Of a DNA stretch of 64,000 nt, positions 43,042-51,381 are shown one piece after another (position 1 is the stretch's first letter; each line of letters begins with the position of its first letter). The position numbers were made by a program, and so were the translations under genes. This DNA is from Kallipyga gabonensis (GTDB lineage Bacteria > Bacillota > Clostridia > Tissierellales > Peptoniphilaceae): positions 558,001 through 622,000 of the forward strand of contig NZ_CXYV01000002.1 in the NCBI RefSeq assembly GCF_001286805.1. The letters are read 5' to 3'. Below the pieces are notes generated by a model. The model was not told the origin of the DNA and did no database searches. It saw only the letters and a program-made list of their open reading frames with translations.

Positions 43042-45057
43042 ATGTGCAAGAACCATAAGGGGGAGCCCTTTTATATCACTGCCCCCATTTACTATCCCTC
43101 GGCCAACCTCCACCTGGGGAATACCTATACCTCCATCATCTGCGATGCGGTCCGCCGGTATGCGGATGAGCTGGGCTATGACACCTACTATGTGACCGGA
43201 TCGGATGAGCATGGGGAGAAGCTGGAGCGAGCTGCGGCGGCTAAGGGAAAAAAGCCCCTGGAATACATCGACCCCATTGTCGACTCCATCAAAGACCTGT
43301 GGAAGCTCCTGGATGTGGAGCCGGATAACTTCGTCCGTTCCTCTTCTGAACAACATGAGAAGGACGTCCAGGCCCTCTTCCAGAAGCTCTATGACAAGGG
43401 GGACATCTACAAGGGCGAATACAAGGGCTACTACTGCACCCCCTGCGAGGAATTTTGGACCGAGGCCCAGCTGGAAGATGGGAATTGCCCCTCCTGCGGA
43501 CGGCCTGTGGAATACCGGGAAGAGGCCTCCTACTTCTTCCGCCTGTCCAAGTACCAGGACAAGCTCCTGAAATATTATGAGGACCATCCCAATTTCATCA
43601 TGCCGGAGAACCGGAAGAAGGAGATGATCGGGTCCTTCTTCAAAGACGGTCTGGATGACCTCTCCGTCACCCGTCAGCGGCTCAAATGGGGGGTTCCCGT
43701 CCCCTTCGACCCCGACCACGTTATCTACGTCTGGATCGATGCCCTCATCTGCTACCTGACCGGGATCGGGATCGGCGACAAGCCGGAAGATTTCGACCGC
43801 TATTGGCCTGCTCGTGTCCACTTCATCGGCCGGGACATCGCTCGATTCCACACCATCATCTGGCCGGCTGTCCTCATGGCCCTGGACCTCCCCCTGCCGG
43901 ACCAGGTCTTCGCCCACGGCTGGATCCTCTTTGATGAGGATAAGATGTCCAAGTCCAAGGGAAATGTGATTTATCCGGAACCCCTGGTCGAGCTCTATGG
44001 CCGGGATCCCCTGAAATACTTCGTTCTCCGGGAGTTCAACTTCGGGTCGGACGGGAACTTCTCCACGAAGAAGTTCATCGAGCGGACCAACTCCGACTTG
44101 GCCAACGACCTGGGCAACCTCCTCAGCCGGACCCTGGCCATGGTGGACAAATACCGGGACGGCATCGTGCCCGCACCAGCCCAGGCCAGCGAATTTGATG
44201 AGGACCTGAAGAGGGTCCAGGCGGAGACCCTGGGTCTGGTCCAGGAACACATGGAGCATTTCGACTTCCAGAAGACCTTCGAGTCCATCTGGACCCTGGT
44301 CCGCCGGTCCAATAAGTATATCGATGAGACCCAGCCTTGGATCCTGGCCAAAGATGAGGGTTCCCCTGTTTTGGACACGGTCCTCTACCGTCTGGTCGAT
44401 GCCCTCCGGACCATCGCCAATCTCCTGGCTCCCTTTATGCCGGAGACTTCCAAGGAGATGCTCCGCCAGCTGGCCATTGAAAAAGAAGACTACCTCCTTG
44501 CCTCCGAAGTCGACCGCTATCCCGCCGGGACCAAGGTCCAGCGGGGCCAAGCTCTCTTCCCCCGGATGGATGTAGAGGAAGAGATGGGGAAGATCTATGC
44601 CAAGAACAACGCCCTCATGGCCCAGCGCCAGGGGATTTCTTTGGAGGAGCTTTTAGCCCGGCAGAATGAGGCGAAACAGACCCCCCATGAGGAAAAGGAA
44701 AAAGAAGAAGCCAAGGAGGAAGCCGTGGACTATATGACTTTCGATGACTTTGAAAAAGTGGAGATGAAGGTGGGCCAGGTGGTCAAGTGCGAGGTCCATC
44801 CTGATGCCGACAAGCTTTTGATTGAGACGGTGGACTTTGGGGATGAGACCCGGACCGTGGTCTCCGGCATCCGCGAATGGATGAGCCCGGAGGAGATGGA
44901 GGGGAAGAAGTTCGTCTTCCTGACCAACCTCCCGCCCCGGAAGATCCGCGGGATTGAATCTCAGGCCATGATCCTGACCGCCGAGGCGGAGGAAGCCGGC
45001 GTGGTTTGCCCCCTGACCCCGGTGAAGGATGTGCCGAACGGAAGTTTGATCGGATGA
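43042..45057 (+). CDS. metG: methionyl-tRNA synthetase
   Basis: A 671-residue class I synthetase. The HIGH-type motif is in YYPSANLHLGNTYTS, one zinc knuckle has CTPC...CPSC, and KMSKSKGN is near residue 305. The anticodon-binding domain follows, and the last 110 residues are the tRNA-binding OB-fold (DFEKVEMKVGQVVKCEVHPDADKL...). Start at 43042 has AAGGAGA upstream. A tatD gene starts within its stop (ATGA), a common bacterial pairing of metG and tatD. Confidence 0.97.
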   Translation: MCKNHKGEPFYITAPIYYPSANLHLGNTYTSIICDAVRRYADELGYDTYYVTGSDEHGEKLERAAAAKGKKPLEYIDPIVDSIKDLWKLLDVEPDNFVRSSSEQHEKDVQALFQKLYDKGDIYKGEYKGYYCTPCEEFWTEAQLEDGNCPSCGRPVEYREEASYFFRLSKYQDKLLKYYEDHPNFIMPENRKKEMIGSFFKDGLDDLSVTRQRLKWGVPVPFDPDHVIYVWIDALICYLTGIGIGDKPEDFDRYWPARVHFIGRDIARFHTIIWPAVLMALDLPLPDQVFAHGWILFDEDKMSKSKGNVIYPEPLVELYGRDPLKYFVLREFNFGSDGNFSTKKFIERTNSDLANDLGNLLSRTLAMVDKYRDGIVPAPAQASEFDEDLKRVQAETLGLVQEHMEHFDFQKTFESIWTLVRRSNKYIDETQPWILAKDEGSPVLDTVLYRLVDALRTIANLLAPFMPETSKEMLRQLAIEKEDYLLASEVDRYPAGTKVQRGQALFPRMDVEEEMGKIYAKNNALMAQRQGISLEELLARQNEAKQTPHEEKEKEEAKEEAVDYMTFDDFEKVEMKVGQVVKCEVHPDADKLLIETVDFGDETRTVVSGIREWMSPEEMEGKKFVFLTNLPPRKIRGIESQAMILTAEAEEAGVVCPLTPVKDVPNGSLIG

Positions 45058-45884
45058 GCTTCCTGGTTGATGCCCACTGCCATCTCAATGAAGAGGACTA
45101 TGCGGACCCAGGGGAAGGCCTAATTCAGGCCTTCCCCTCTTTTGGGCTCTTGGGGGCCGTGGTTCCGGGCTGGGACCTGGCCTCATCGGAGAAGGCCCTG
45201 GATCTGGCCCACTGCCACGACCGGATTTTCGCCTGCTGCGGGACCCACCCCCACGACAGTGACTCCTACAGCCCGGAGGTGGAATCCCGCTACCGGGCCA
45301 TGGCGGAGGATCCCAAAGTGGTGGCCATGGGGGAGTTCGGCATGGACTACCACTACATGACCCAGCCCAAGGCGGTCCAGCAGGCGGTCTTCGAGGCCCA
45401 GCTCCAGCTGGCTTCGGACCTGGGGTTGCCGGCGGTCGTCCACTGCCGGGAGGCGGCGGAGGACGCCCTGGCCATCGTCCGGGACTTCCCCGGCCTCAAG
45501 ATCCTCATGCATTCCTTTACGGATGGTCCGGAGGCCTTTGCTCCCTTCCGGGACCTGGGCTGCTATGTGTCCTATGGGGGGATCCTGACTTTCAAAAATG
45601 GGGAGGAGGTTCGGGCCCAGGCCAGGATCTCAGACCCGGACCGGATCCTCATGGAGACGGATGGTCCCTACCTGTCCCCGGTTCCCCGCCGGGGGAAGCT
45701 GACCAAGCCCTGGTGGGCTTGGTACACCCTCCAGGTCCTGGCCCGGACACTTGACCGGGACCCCCAGGACCTGGCTGACCGGGTCCTGGCCAACACTCTG
45801 GATTTCTACGACCTGGAAGGGGCCCTGGCTCCCTTGAAAGAGGCCACCCAGCCGGTGGACCCCTGTTTGGAATTGGACTTTTAA
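45054..45884 (+). CDS. TatD family metal-dependent DNase
   Basis: A 276-residue TIM-barrel hydrolase. Metal ligands appear in FLVDAHCHLNEEDY, the Glu of MGEFGMDYHY, HCREA, MHSFTD and the Asp of METDGPYLSP. TatD proteins are 3'-5' DNases or RNases acting in DNA repair and turnover. It overlaps metG by four bases and is followed 1 base after its stop by rnmV, so metG-tatD-rnmV-rsmA form one operon. Confidence 0.95.
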   Translation: MSFLVDAHCHLNEEDYADPGEGLIQAFPSFGLLGAVVPGWDLASSEKALDLAHCHDRIFACCGTHPHDSDSYSPEVESRYRAMAEDPKVVAMGEFGMDYHYMTQPKAVQQAVFEAQLQLASDLGLPAVVHCREAAEDALAIVRDFPGLKILMHSFTDGPEAFAPFRDLGCYVSYGGILTFKNGEEVRAQARISDPDRILMETDGPYLSPVPRRGKLTKPWWAWYTLQVLARTLDRDPQDLADRVLANTLDFYDLEGALAPLKEATQPVDPCLELDF

Positions 45885-45885
45885 T

Positions 45886-46479
45886 ATGGATAAGACATGG
45901 GATAAGTGGATGGTCAGTGAGGTGATCGTTGTAGAAGGAAAGGACGACGTGGCCCAGGTCAAGGCGGCCGTGGACTGCGAGTGCATCATCACCCACGGGT
46001 CGGGCTTCGGCCAGGACCTCCTGGACCTCCTAGAGGTGGTCCAGGAGAGGCGGGGGATTATCGTCCTCACCGACCCGGACTATGCAGGGAAGAAGATCCG
46101 GTCCCGGATCCGGGAGAGGATCCCCAATGCGAAAATGGCCTACATCCCCCGGGAGATGGCCCTCCGCGGGGACGATATCGGGGTGGAGAATGCGCCCCCG
46201 GAGGCCATCCGCCAGGCCCTGATCCAGGCTCATGCGGGCCTGACCCAAAGGCGGCGAGAGTTCACCATGGAGGACCTGGTCCGCCATGGCCTGGAGGGGA
46301 AAGAAGGAGCTAAGGACCGGCGGATCCTCCTGGGCCAGGCCCTGGGGATCGGCTACGGGAATGGGAAACAGATTTTAGCCCGCCTCAATGAGTATGACAT
46401 CCAAAGGGAGGAGTTTGAATCGTGCATGGAGGACATTCATGACCAAAGAGGGGAGACTCTACCAACCGAAGATCATTAA
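45886..46479 (+). CDS. rnmV: ribonuclease M5
   Basis: A 197-residue Toprim-domain nuclease that matures 5S rRNA. The Toprim motif is VSEVIVVEGKDDVAQVK with the catalytic Glu, and the DxD pair is in VLTDPDYAGKKIR. A C-terminal part follows (LTQRRREFTMEDLVRHGL...). The first ATG adds eight residues to the usual start, so translation could begin at 45910 (MVSEVIV); neither has a clear ribosome binding site, and coupling to tatD is likely. Overlaps the next gene by about 40 bases. Confidence 0.93.
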   Translation: MDKTWDKWMVSEVIVVEGKDDVAQVKAAVDCECIITHGSGFGQDLLDLLEVVQERRGIIVLTDPDYAGKKIRSRIRERIPNAKMAYIPREMALRGDDIGVENAPPEAIRQALIQAHAGLTQRRREFTMEDLVRHGLEGKEGAKDRRILLGQALGIGYGNGKQILARLNEYDIQREEFESCMEDIHDQRGETLPTEDH

Positions 46480-47329
46480 AGAGGTCATGGACCAGGCCGG
46501 CCTCCACTTCACCAAGTCCCTGGGGCAGAACTTTCTGATCGACGGGAACATCGTCCGCCAGATCGCCCATGCGGCCCGGCTGGGGGAGGAGGACCGGGTT
46601 CTGGAAATCGGCCCGGGGATCGGGACCTTGACCGAGGAGCTCCTCCTCCATGCGGGGAAGGTTCTGTCTGTGGAGATCGACCGGACCTTTATCGACGTCC
46701 TCCAAGACCGTTTTGGGGACCGGGACAATTTCCTCCTCATGGAGGGGGATGCCCTTAAGCTGGACCTGGCTCCGGTCCTGGCCCAGGCGGCCCCGGGCCG
46801 GTCCTGGAAGCTGGTGGCCAACCTTCCCTACTATATTACGGCTCCCCTCCTGGAACGCTTCCTCCGGACCGACCTCCCCATCGAGAGCCTGACCGTCATG
46901 GTCCAAAAGGAGGTGGCGGACCGGATCATGGCTCGGCCATCGACCCCGGACTATGGGTCCCTGACCCTGTTTGTGGCCCTCTATGCGGACCCCATCCGGG
47001 CTTTTGAAGTGCCCCGGACCGCCTTCATGCCGGCCCCCAAGGTGGACTCCACAGTCCTGGTCCTTAAGCGGCGGCCGGCCAGGGAGGGAGAGCTTTCCTC
47101 TGAAGACCGGGACCGGGTCAACGGGATCATCCGCCTGGCCTTCCAGCAGCGGCGGAAAATGGTCATCAAGGCCATCCAGCGGGGGACAGGCATGGACCGG
47201 AGACAGGTGGAAGAGGCTTTCGAAGCCCGGGGCCTGTCGACAAAAGCCCGGGCGGAAAACCTCCAACTGGAAGATTTCCGGCATATTTTGCAAAGTCTTG
47301 GGTATATAAAAACCACAAGCAAGATGTAA
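46439..47329 (+). CDS. rsmA: 16S rRNA (adenine1518/1519-N6) dimethyltransferase
   Basis: A 296-residue SAM-dependent methylase (KsgA). It dimethylates two adjacent adenines in the 3' hairpin of 16S rRNA. FTKSLGQNFLIDGNIVRQI, the SAM loop VLEIGPGIGTLTEELL, catalytic NLPYYIT, and the C-terminal rRNA-binding part are present. Start at 46439 is preceded by GGAGG inside rnmV. This rnmV-rsmA order is usual in Bacillota. Confidence 0.95.
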   Translation: MTKEGRLYQPKIIKEVMDQAGLHFTKSLGQNFLIDGNIVRQIAHAARLGEEDRVLEIGPGIGTLTEELLLHAGKVLSVEIDRTFIDVLQDRFGDRDNFLLMEGDALKLDLAPVLAQAAPGRSWKLVANLPYYITAPLLERFLRTDLPIESLTVMVQKEVADRIMARPSTPDYGSLTLFVALYADPIRAFEVPRTAFMPAPKVDSTVLVLKRRPAREGELSSEDRDRVNGIIRLAFQQRRKMVIKAIQRGTGMDRRQVEEAFEARGLSTKARAENLQLEDFRHILQSLGYIKTTSKM

Positions 47330-47349
47330 AAATTGAGAGAAGGAGATCA

Positions 47350-47583
47350 ATGATGGCACAAGTTACGGTTTTCACCTCACCCACCTGCACCTACTGCAAG
47401 GCAGCAAAGAAGTATTTGAAGGACAATGAGATTCCTTTTGATGAAAGAGACATCTCTGTGGACAAGGAAGCCCGCAAGGAACTCCTGGCCAAGGGATACA
47501 CCGGCGTCCCCATCATCCGCGTAGACGGGGAAGACATCGTCGGCTTCGACCAACAAAAACTCAACGAGCTGCTGGGACTGTAA
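47350..47583 (+). CDS. glutaredoxin family protein (NrdH-like)
   Basis: A 77-residue thioredoxin-fold reductase with FTSPTCTYCKAAKKYL (active site CTYC), GVPIIRVDGEDIVGFDQQKLNELL at the end (cis-Pro and the partner-binding loop). This resembles NrdH and YruB-type redoxins reducing ribonucleotide reductase or other proteins. AAGGAG precedes the ATG; the second ATG (47353) may also be used. Followed by a strong terminator. Confidence 0.92.
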   Translation: MMAQVTVFTSPTCTYCKAAKKYLKDNEIPFDERDISVDKEARKELLAKGYTGVPIIRVDGEDIVGFDQQKLNELLGL

Positions 47584-47597
47584 GGGAAATCAACAAT

Positions 47598-47639
47598 GAG
47601 AGGGGCGGTATCCGAAGGATCGGATACCGCCTCTTTTTT
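47598..47639 (+). terminator. terminator of the metG-glutaredoxin region
   Basis: AGAGGGGCGGTATCCG pairs with CGGATACCGCCTCT, then TTTTTT. Confidence 0.92.
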
Positions 47640-47709
47640 GGGGGGTGTGGGGGGTGCCCTGCCCTGGCTGGAGCTCTGAACTCACTAACTAGTCGATTCT
47701 TGAGGGCTC

Positions 47710-47975
47710 TTTGACCCTGATTTTTTTGGCTTTGGTGGATTGTCAGGGCTTCAGACTCCTGATATTTTCGCTTTCTGTTAAATAATCAGGGTCTTTTTTT
47801 ACCCTGTTATTCTTGAAATTCTCCAATTTGACAGGGTTTTTCTCCCTGACATTCTTGCAACCTGCTCATTTATCAGGGTTTTCTAACTCCTGCTTATTTT
47901 GAGATCCTACGAATTGTCAGGGCTTCGGATCCCTGATTTTCATAGGATTTGGCGGATTGGCAGGGCTGGGGCAAG
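47710..47975. repeat. intergenic hairpin array G (six units of about 43 bp)
   Basis: Units carry CCCTGA (or CTCCTG) then an AT-rich core such as TTTTTTTGGCTTTGGTGGATTG and TCAGGG, with short linkers like CTTCAGACT. Six CCTG...CAGGG pairs can be followed between 47712 and 47975. It occupies the gap between the glutaredoxin terminator and the sugar transferase gene. Individual units resemble weak terminators. Confidence 0.75.
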
Positions 47976-48165
47976 GTTTCATCATTATCCTGGGTCGCCA
48001 CCTTTGACGACAGGGCAACCCCACCATCCGGCCAAACAAAGATGGCGAGCAAGTCCAAGGGGTGTGATATAATTGACCATACCTGTGGGCTTCATGGCCC
48101 GGATGACAAAGGCTCTCTGCTTTTCGGCAGGTATGAGCTGACCTGTGACCAAGTAAGGGATAGAT

Positions 48166-49578
48166 ATGAAGAACTCCGTTGAACAAATGCCACCTGTTTT
48201 TGATGACCAGAGACGGTCTACCTTTCGGGCCATCTCTTCGACCTTGATTGTGATCCTGACCACCTTGCCCTTTATGTGGCTCTGGTTCCAGTTTGTTTCC
48301 GAAAACAACATCACCGGCCACCTCTTGGGAAAGGGGAATCTCTTCATGGCCATCGGAATCTATATGATTCTCATTGTCATTTTTTTCCATTCTTTCGGGG
48401 CTTTCCGGATTGGGACAAACCGGGCTTCCGAAGTCTTTGCCTCCCAGATCCTGGGCGTTTTCCTGGTCAATATTACCGAGATTCTTATCTCCATGGCCAT
48501 CACCGGCCAAGTCCGCTTCTGGGATAACTTTTTTGTTCTCTATCTTATGCTGACCATTTTCCAGGTCATCCTCCTCCTCATCTATACCAAGTTGGCGGTT
48601 TCCTTCTATGTGGAGAAATTCCCACCCATGGAGGTGCTGGAAATCTACGGTAGTTATGTCAACCACCTGGCGGAAAAGATCAATGGCCGGTCCTATCTTT
48701 ATCGGATCAAGGGTCGGATGTCCGCTGACTCCCCCATGGCCCAGATTGAAAAAGTTATTCCTTTTTATGATGCTGTCCTGATTAATGATGTGGAGTCGGA
48801 AAGGAAAAATGACATCATCAAGTTTTGCTATGGGATCAATGAACGGGTTTACTTCACCCCAAAAATCTCTGACATTCTCACCCGGTCGGCCTCAGTCCTC
48901 AATCTTTTCGACACCCCGATCTATGTGATGACCAACGGGAAACGCTGGGTCATTCAGTCCGCCCTCAAGCGGGCCTTCGACTTCCTCCTGTCCCTTATTG
49001 CTCTGATTATTTTGAGCCCCCTCCTCCTTTTTGTAGCCATCACCATTAAAGTCAACGATGGCGGTCCCGTCTTCTACAAGCAGAAGCGAGCCACCCTGGG
49101 CGGAAAGACCTTTGACATCCTCAAATTTCGGTCCATGATTGTTGATGCAGAAAAGGATGGAAAATCCCGTCCCGCCCAAGACGGCGATGACCGGATTACA
49201 AAAGTAGGCCGCTGGATCCGTCCCACCCGGATGGACGAACTCCCCCAGCTCATCAACATCCTGAAGGGCGACATGTCCCTGGTCGGCCCCCGGCCCGAGC
49301 GGGTGGAACATGTGGAAAAGTACTCCGAAGAAATACCCGAATTCATCTTTCGGAACAAGGTCCGCGGCGGCCTGACCGGCTACGCTCAGGTTTATGGCAA
49401 ATATAACACCACCCCCCTGGACAAACTCAAGCTGGACCTCATGTACATCCAATCCTGGTCCCTTCTCCTCGACTTCCAGCTCATCGTCGAAACGGTGAAA
49501 GTCATCTTCAAGCCCGAGTCCACCGAAGGCTTCAGCAAAGAAGACAGTCAGAAAATCCACGACCTGACCGGAAAGTAG
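48166..49578 (+). CDS. polyprenyl-phosphate sugar transferase (exopolysaccharide initiation)
   Basis: A 470-residue membrane enzyme that starts a polysaccharide repeat by moving a sugar-1-phosphate to undecaprenyl phosphate. N-terminal helices (about residues 25-145) and a middle soluble domain lead to the catalytic C-terminus: KRAFDFLLSLIALIILSPLLLFVAITIK, GPVFYKQKRATLGGKTFDILKFRSM, TRMDELPQLINILKGDMSLVGPRPE and a later GGLTGYAQV. It stands alone, with no other polysaccharide genes beside it, which is unusual. AAGGGA precedes the ATG. Confidence 0.92.
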   Translation: MKNSVEQMPPVFDDQRRSTFRAISSTLIVILTTLPFMWLWFQFVSENNITGHLLGKGNLFMAIGIYMILIVIFFHSFGAFRIGTNRASEVFASQILGVFLVNITEILISMAITGQVRFWDNFFVLYLMLTIFQVILLLIYTKLAVSFYVEKFPPMEVLEIYGSYVNHLAEKINGRSYLYRIKGRMSADSPMAQIEKVIPFYDAVLINDVESERKNDIIKFCYGINERVYFTPKISDILTRSASVLNLFDTPIYVMTNGKRWVIQSALKRAFDFLLSLIALIILSPLLLFVAITIKVNDGGPVFYKQKRATLGGKTFDILKFRSMIVDAEKDGKSRPAQDGDDRITKVGRWIRPTRMDELPQLINILKGDMSLVGPRPERVEHVEKYSEEIPEFIFRNKVRGGLTGYAQVYGKYNTTPLDKLKLDLMYIQSWSLLLDFQLIVETVKVIFKPESTEGFSKEDSQKIHDLTGK

Positions 49579-49669
49579 GGGACAGGCGGGCTCCGATCTG
49601 TGGGCTGTGGTGAGCTCGAGGTGCCATGAGCCCTCCTGTAGGCCGTGTGGAAGCTCGGCAGCCGTGGGA

Positions 49670-50012
49670 AGCCCCCTCGTTCGGTGAAATTGGGAAAAAA
49701 GAGGGCTAATCAAAGCCTCCTCATTTGGCAGAATCAGGGAAAAAGGAGGCCAATCAAAGCCTCCTCATTTGGCAGAATCGGGGAAAAAGGGGGCCAATCG
49801 GAGCCTCCTCATTTGGCAGAATCGGGGAAAAAGGAGGCCAATCGGAGCCTCCTCATTTGGTGAAATCGGGGAAAAGGGCGCCAATCAAAGTCTCCTCATT
49901 TGGTTAAATCTGGAAAAAGGGTGCCAATCGGAGCCCCCTTGTTCGGTGAAATCGAGGAAAAAGAGGGCCAATCGGAGCCTCCTCATTTGGTGAAACCGGG
50001 GAAAAAGGGGGC
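49670..50012. repeat. intergenic hairpin array E (seven to eight 44-bp units)
   Basis: Units start at about 49671, 49715, 49759, 49803, 49847, 49891, 49935 and 49978 with a 44-bp step. Each is GCCTCC, core TCATTTGGCAGAATCGGGGAA (variable), AAAGGAGGC, linker CAATCGGA. Arms GCCTCC/GGAGGC are complementary and vary together in some units (GCCCCC/GGGGGC-like). It lies between the sugar transferase gene and the tRNA promoter. Confidence 0.9.
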
Positions 50013-50023
50013 TTCCTTTGAAC

Positions 50024-50052
50024 TTGACCCCATCCTCTTTGGACGATATAAT
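50024..50052 (+). promoter_or_regulatory. tRNA-Ser promoter
   Basis: TTGACC (50024-50029), 17-bp spacer, TATAAT (50047-50052), 25 bases before the tRNA. Confidence 0.85.
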
Positions 50053-50077
50053 AAATCCCAGTCAAATTTAGTTTTTT

Positions 50078-50164
50078 GGAGACGTATCGAAGTGGTCATA
50101 ACGGGGCTGACTCGAAATCAGTTTGGCGGTCTCCGCCACGTGGGTTCGAATCCCACCGTCTCCG
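50078..50164 (+). tRNA. tRNA-Ser (anticodon CGA)
   Basis: An 87-base class II tRNA. Acceptor stem GGAGACG/CGTCTCC with discriminator G, anticodon stem GCTGA/TCAGT around the loop CTCGAAA (anticodon CGA, reading UCG), long variable arm GGCGGTCTCCGCC, and T-arm GTGGG-TTCGAAT-CCCAC. CCA is not encoded. It has its own promoter and terminator. Confidence 0.96.
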
Positions 50165-50173
50165 TGGAAGCAA

Positions 50174-50216
50174 AATGCCCAATCCCTCAAGAACCAAGGG
50201 ATTGGGCATTTTTATA
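50174..50216 (+). terminator. terminator after tRNA-Ser
   Basis: AATGCCCAATCCC pairs with GGGATTGGGCATT, followed by a T-rich run. Confidence 0.92.
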
Positions 50217-50288
50217 TTTTCACAAAAAGGCGGGCCATCTACCGCTCAAGCCATGCGATCCGGCCCCTCCAACTAATTCCAACATCCC

Positions 50289-51143
50289 CTACTCCAAGGG
50301 CTCCCTCAAGACCTCATATTTCCGTCCGGTCAACAAATCTCCCAGGAGAGAGTCGACCATGTCCTCCATGATCCGCTTTTCTCCGGAGGTATAGAAGGTA
50401 TAGGAGGGAACGGATTCCTTGGGTTCTTTCGGTGAGACGGCAGAGAGGTAGTTGGCCAGGTCATCAACCATACCCTTGGCCGGGTCAATCAGGCAGATGT
50501 TTTCACCGACAAAAGTCTGGATTTCCCGCTGGGCTATGGGAAAGTGGGTGCAGCCCAGGATGACGATGGGGGGGACCATGCCCTGCCAGGGGGCCAGGTC
50601 TTTTTCCACGGCAGCCCGGTAGAGGTCGTGGTTGAAGCTGCCCTCCTCGATGACCGGGACAATGGAGGGGCAGGGGAGGCCCAGGACGTGGAGGAGGCGG
50701 TCCCTTTCGAAGAGGGCCTTCTGGAAGGAACCGGATTCCACGGTGTTGATGGTTCCAATGACCCCGATGTCGGGGGTCTCATGGTCCATGGTCCAGGGGT
50801 GGTCGGATTCCTGGTAGGCCTTGAGGGCTTCCCGGGCGCCGGCTTCGATAGTCCCGATGACGGGAATGTGGTGACGGTCCCGGTATTCGTAGGGCATCCA
50901 GGATGACATGGTATTGCAGGCCAGGACGAGGGCATCCAGATGGAATTGGGCCAGAAAATCCACCATATTGTGGCCCAGAGCCTTCATCTCCGGAACCGGC
51001 CGGCCGCCATAGGGGGCATGCCCGCTGTCCCCAAAGTAAAAGTAGTGGTTATCCGGCAAGGCCTCCAGGAGGCTTTTCATGACGGTAAGGCCGCCGACTC
51101 CGGAATCCACCACGCCAATTTTATAATTTTCTAAACGAGTCAT
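50289..51143 (-). CDS. murI: glutamate racemase
   Basis: A 284-residue cofactor-independent racemase making D-glutamate for peptidoglycan. IGVVDSGVGGLTVMKSL, YFGDSGHAPYGGR, and the two catalytic cysteines in LVLACNTMSS and VILGCTHFP are present. Length is near the family norm of 265-285. A strong AAGGAGG precedes the ATG. It is convergent with the tRNA-Ser gene and monocistronic here. Confidence 0.96.
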   Translation of the reverse strand: MTRLENYKIGVVDSGVGGLTVMKSLLEALPDNHYFYFGDSGHAPYGGRPVPEMKALGHNMVDFLAQFHLDALVLACNTMSSWMPYEYRDRHHIPVIGTIEAGAREALKAYQESDHPWTMDHETPDIGVIGTINTVESGSFQKALFERDRLLHVLGLPCPSIVPVIEEGSFNHDLYRAAVEKDLAPWQGMVPPIVILGCTHFPIAQREIQTFVGENICLIDPAKGMVDDLANYLSAVSPKEPKESVPSYTFYTSGEKRIMEDMVDSLLGDLLTGRKYEVLREPLE

Positions 51144-51381
51144 GTCTCCTCCTTGTTCAATATCTTACTTTACCACATGAGGGGGTGGCCGTCTTTTTTT
51201 TTTGAGATCAAAAAAAATAATAAAGGAGAAAAGATGGGATATGATGAGATAGTTTCATACAAAATAAAAACACAGGCTTTGACATAATGAAAACAGGAAG
51301 AATTCTTCCTATCCGGGTAATTTTTTGATTGATCCGGTCAGAAGAGAGGAAACACATATATCATGTGTGAAAGGAGTTCAT

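Noticed and set aside
42973-44550. Long minus-strand open frame opposite metG
   Set aside because: Shadow of metG; the plus strand has all synthetase motifs.
49670-50012. CRISPR-like array
   Set aside because: Units follow each other with constant period, but the linkers are near-identical, not unique spacers. No cas genes are present.
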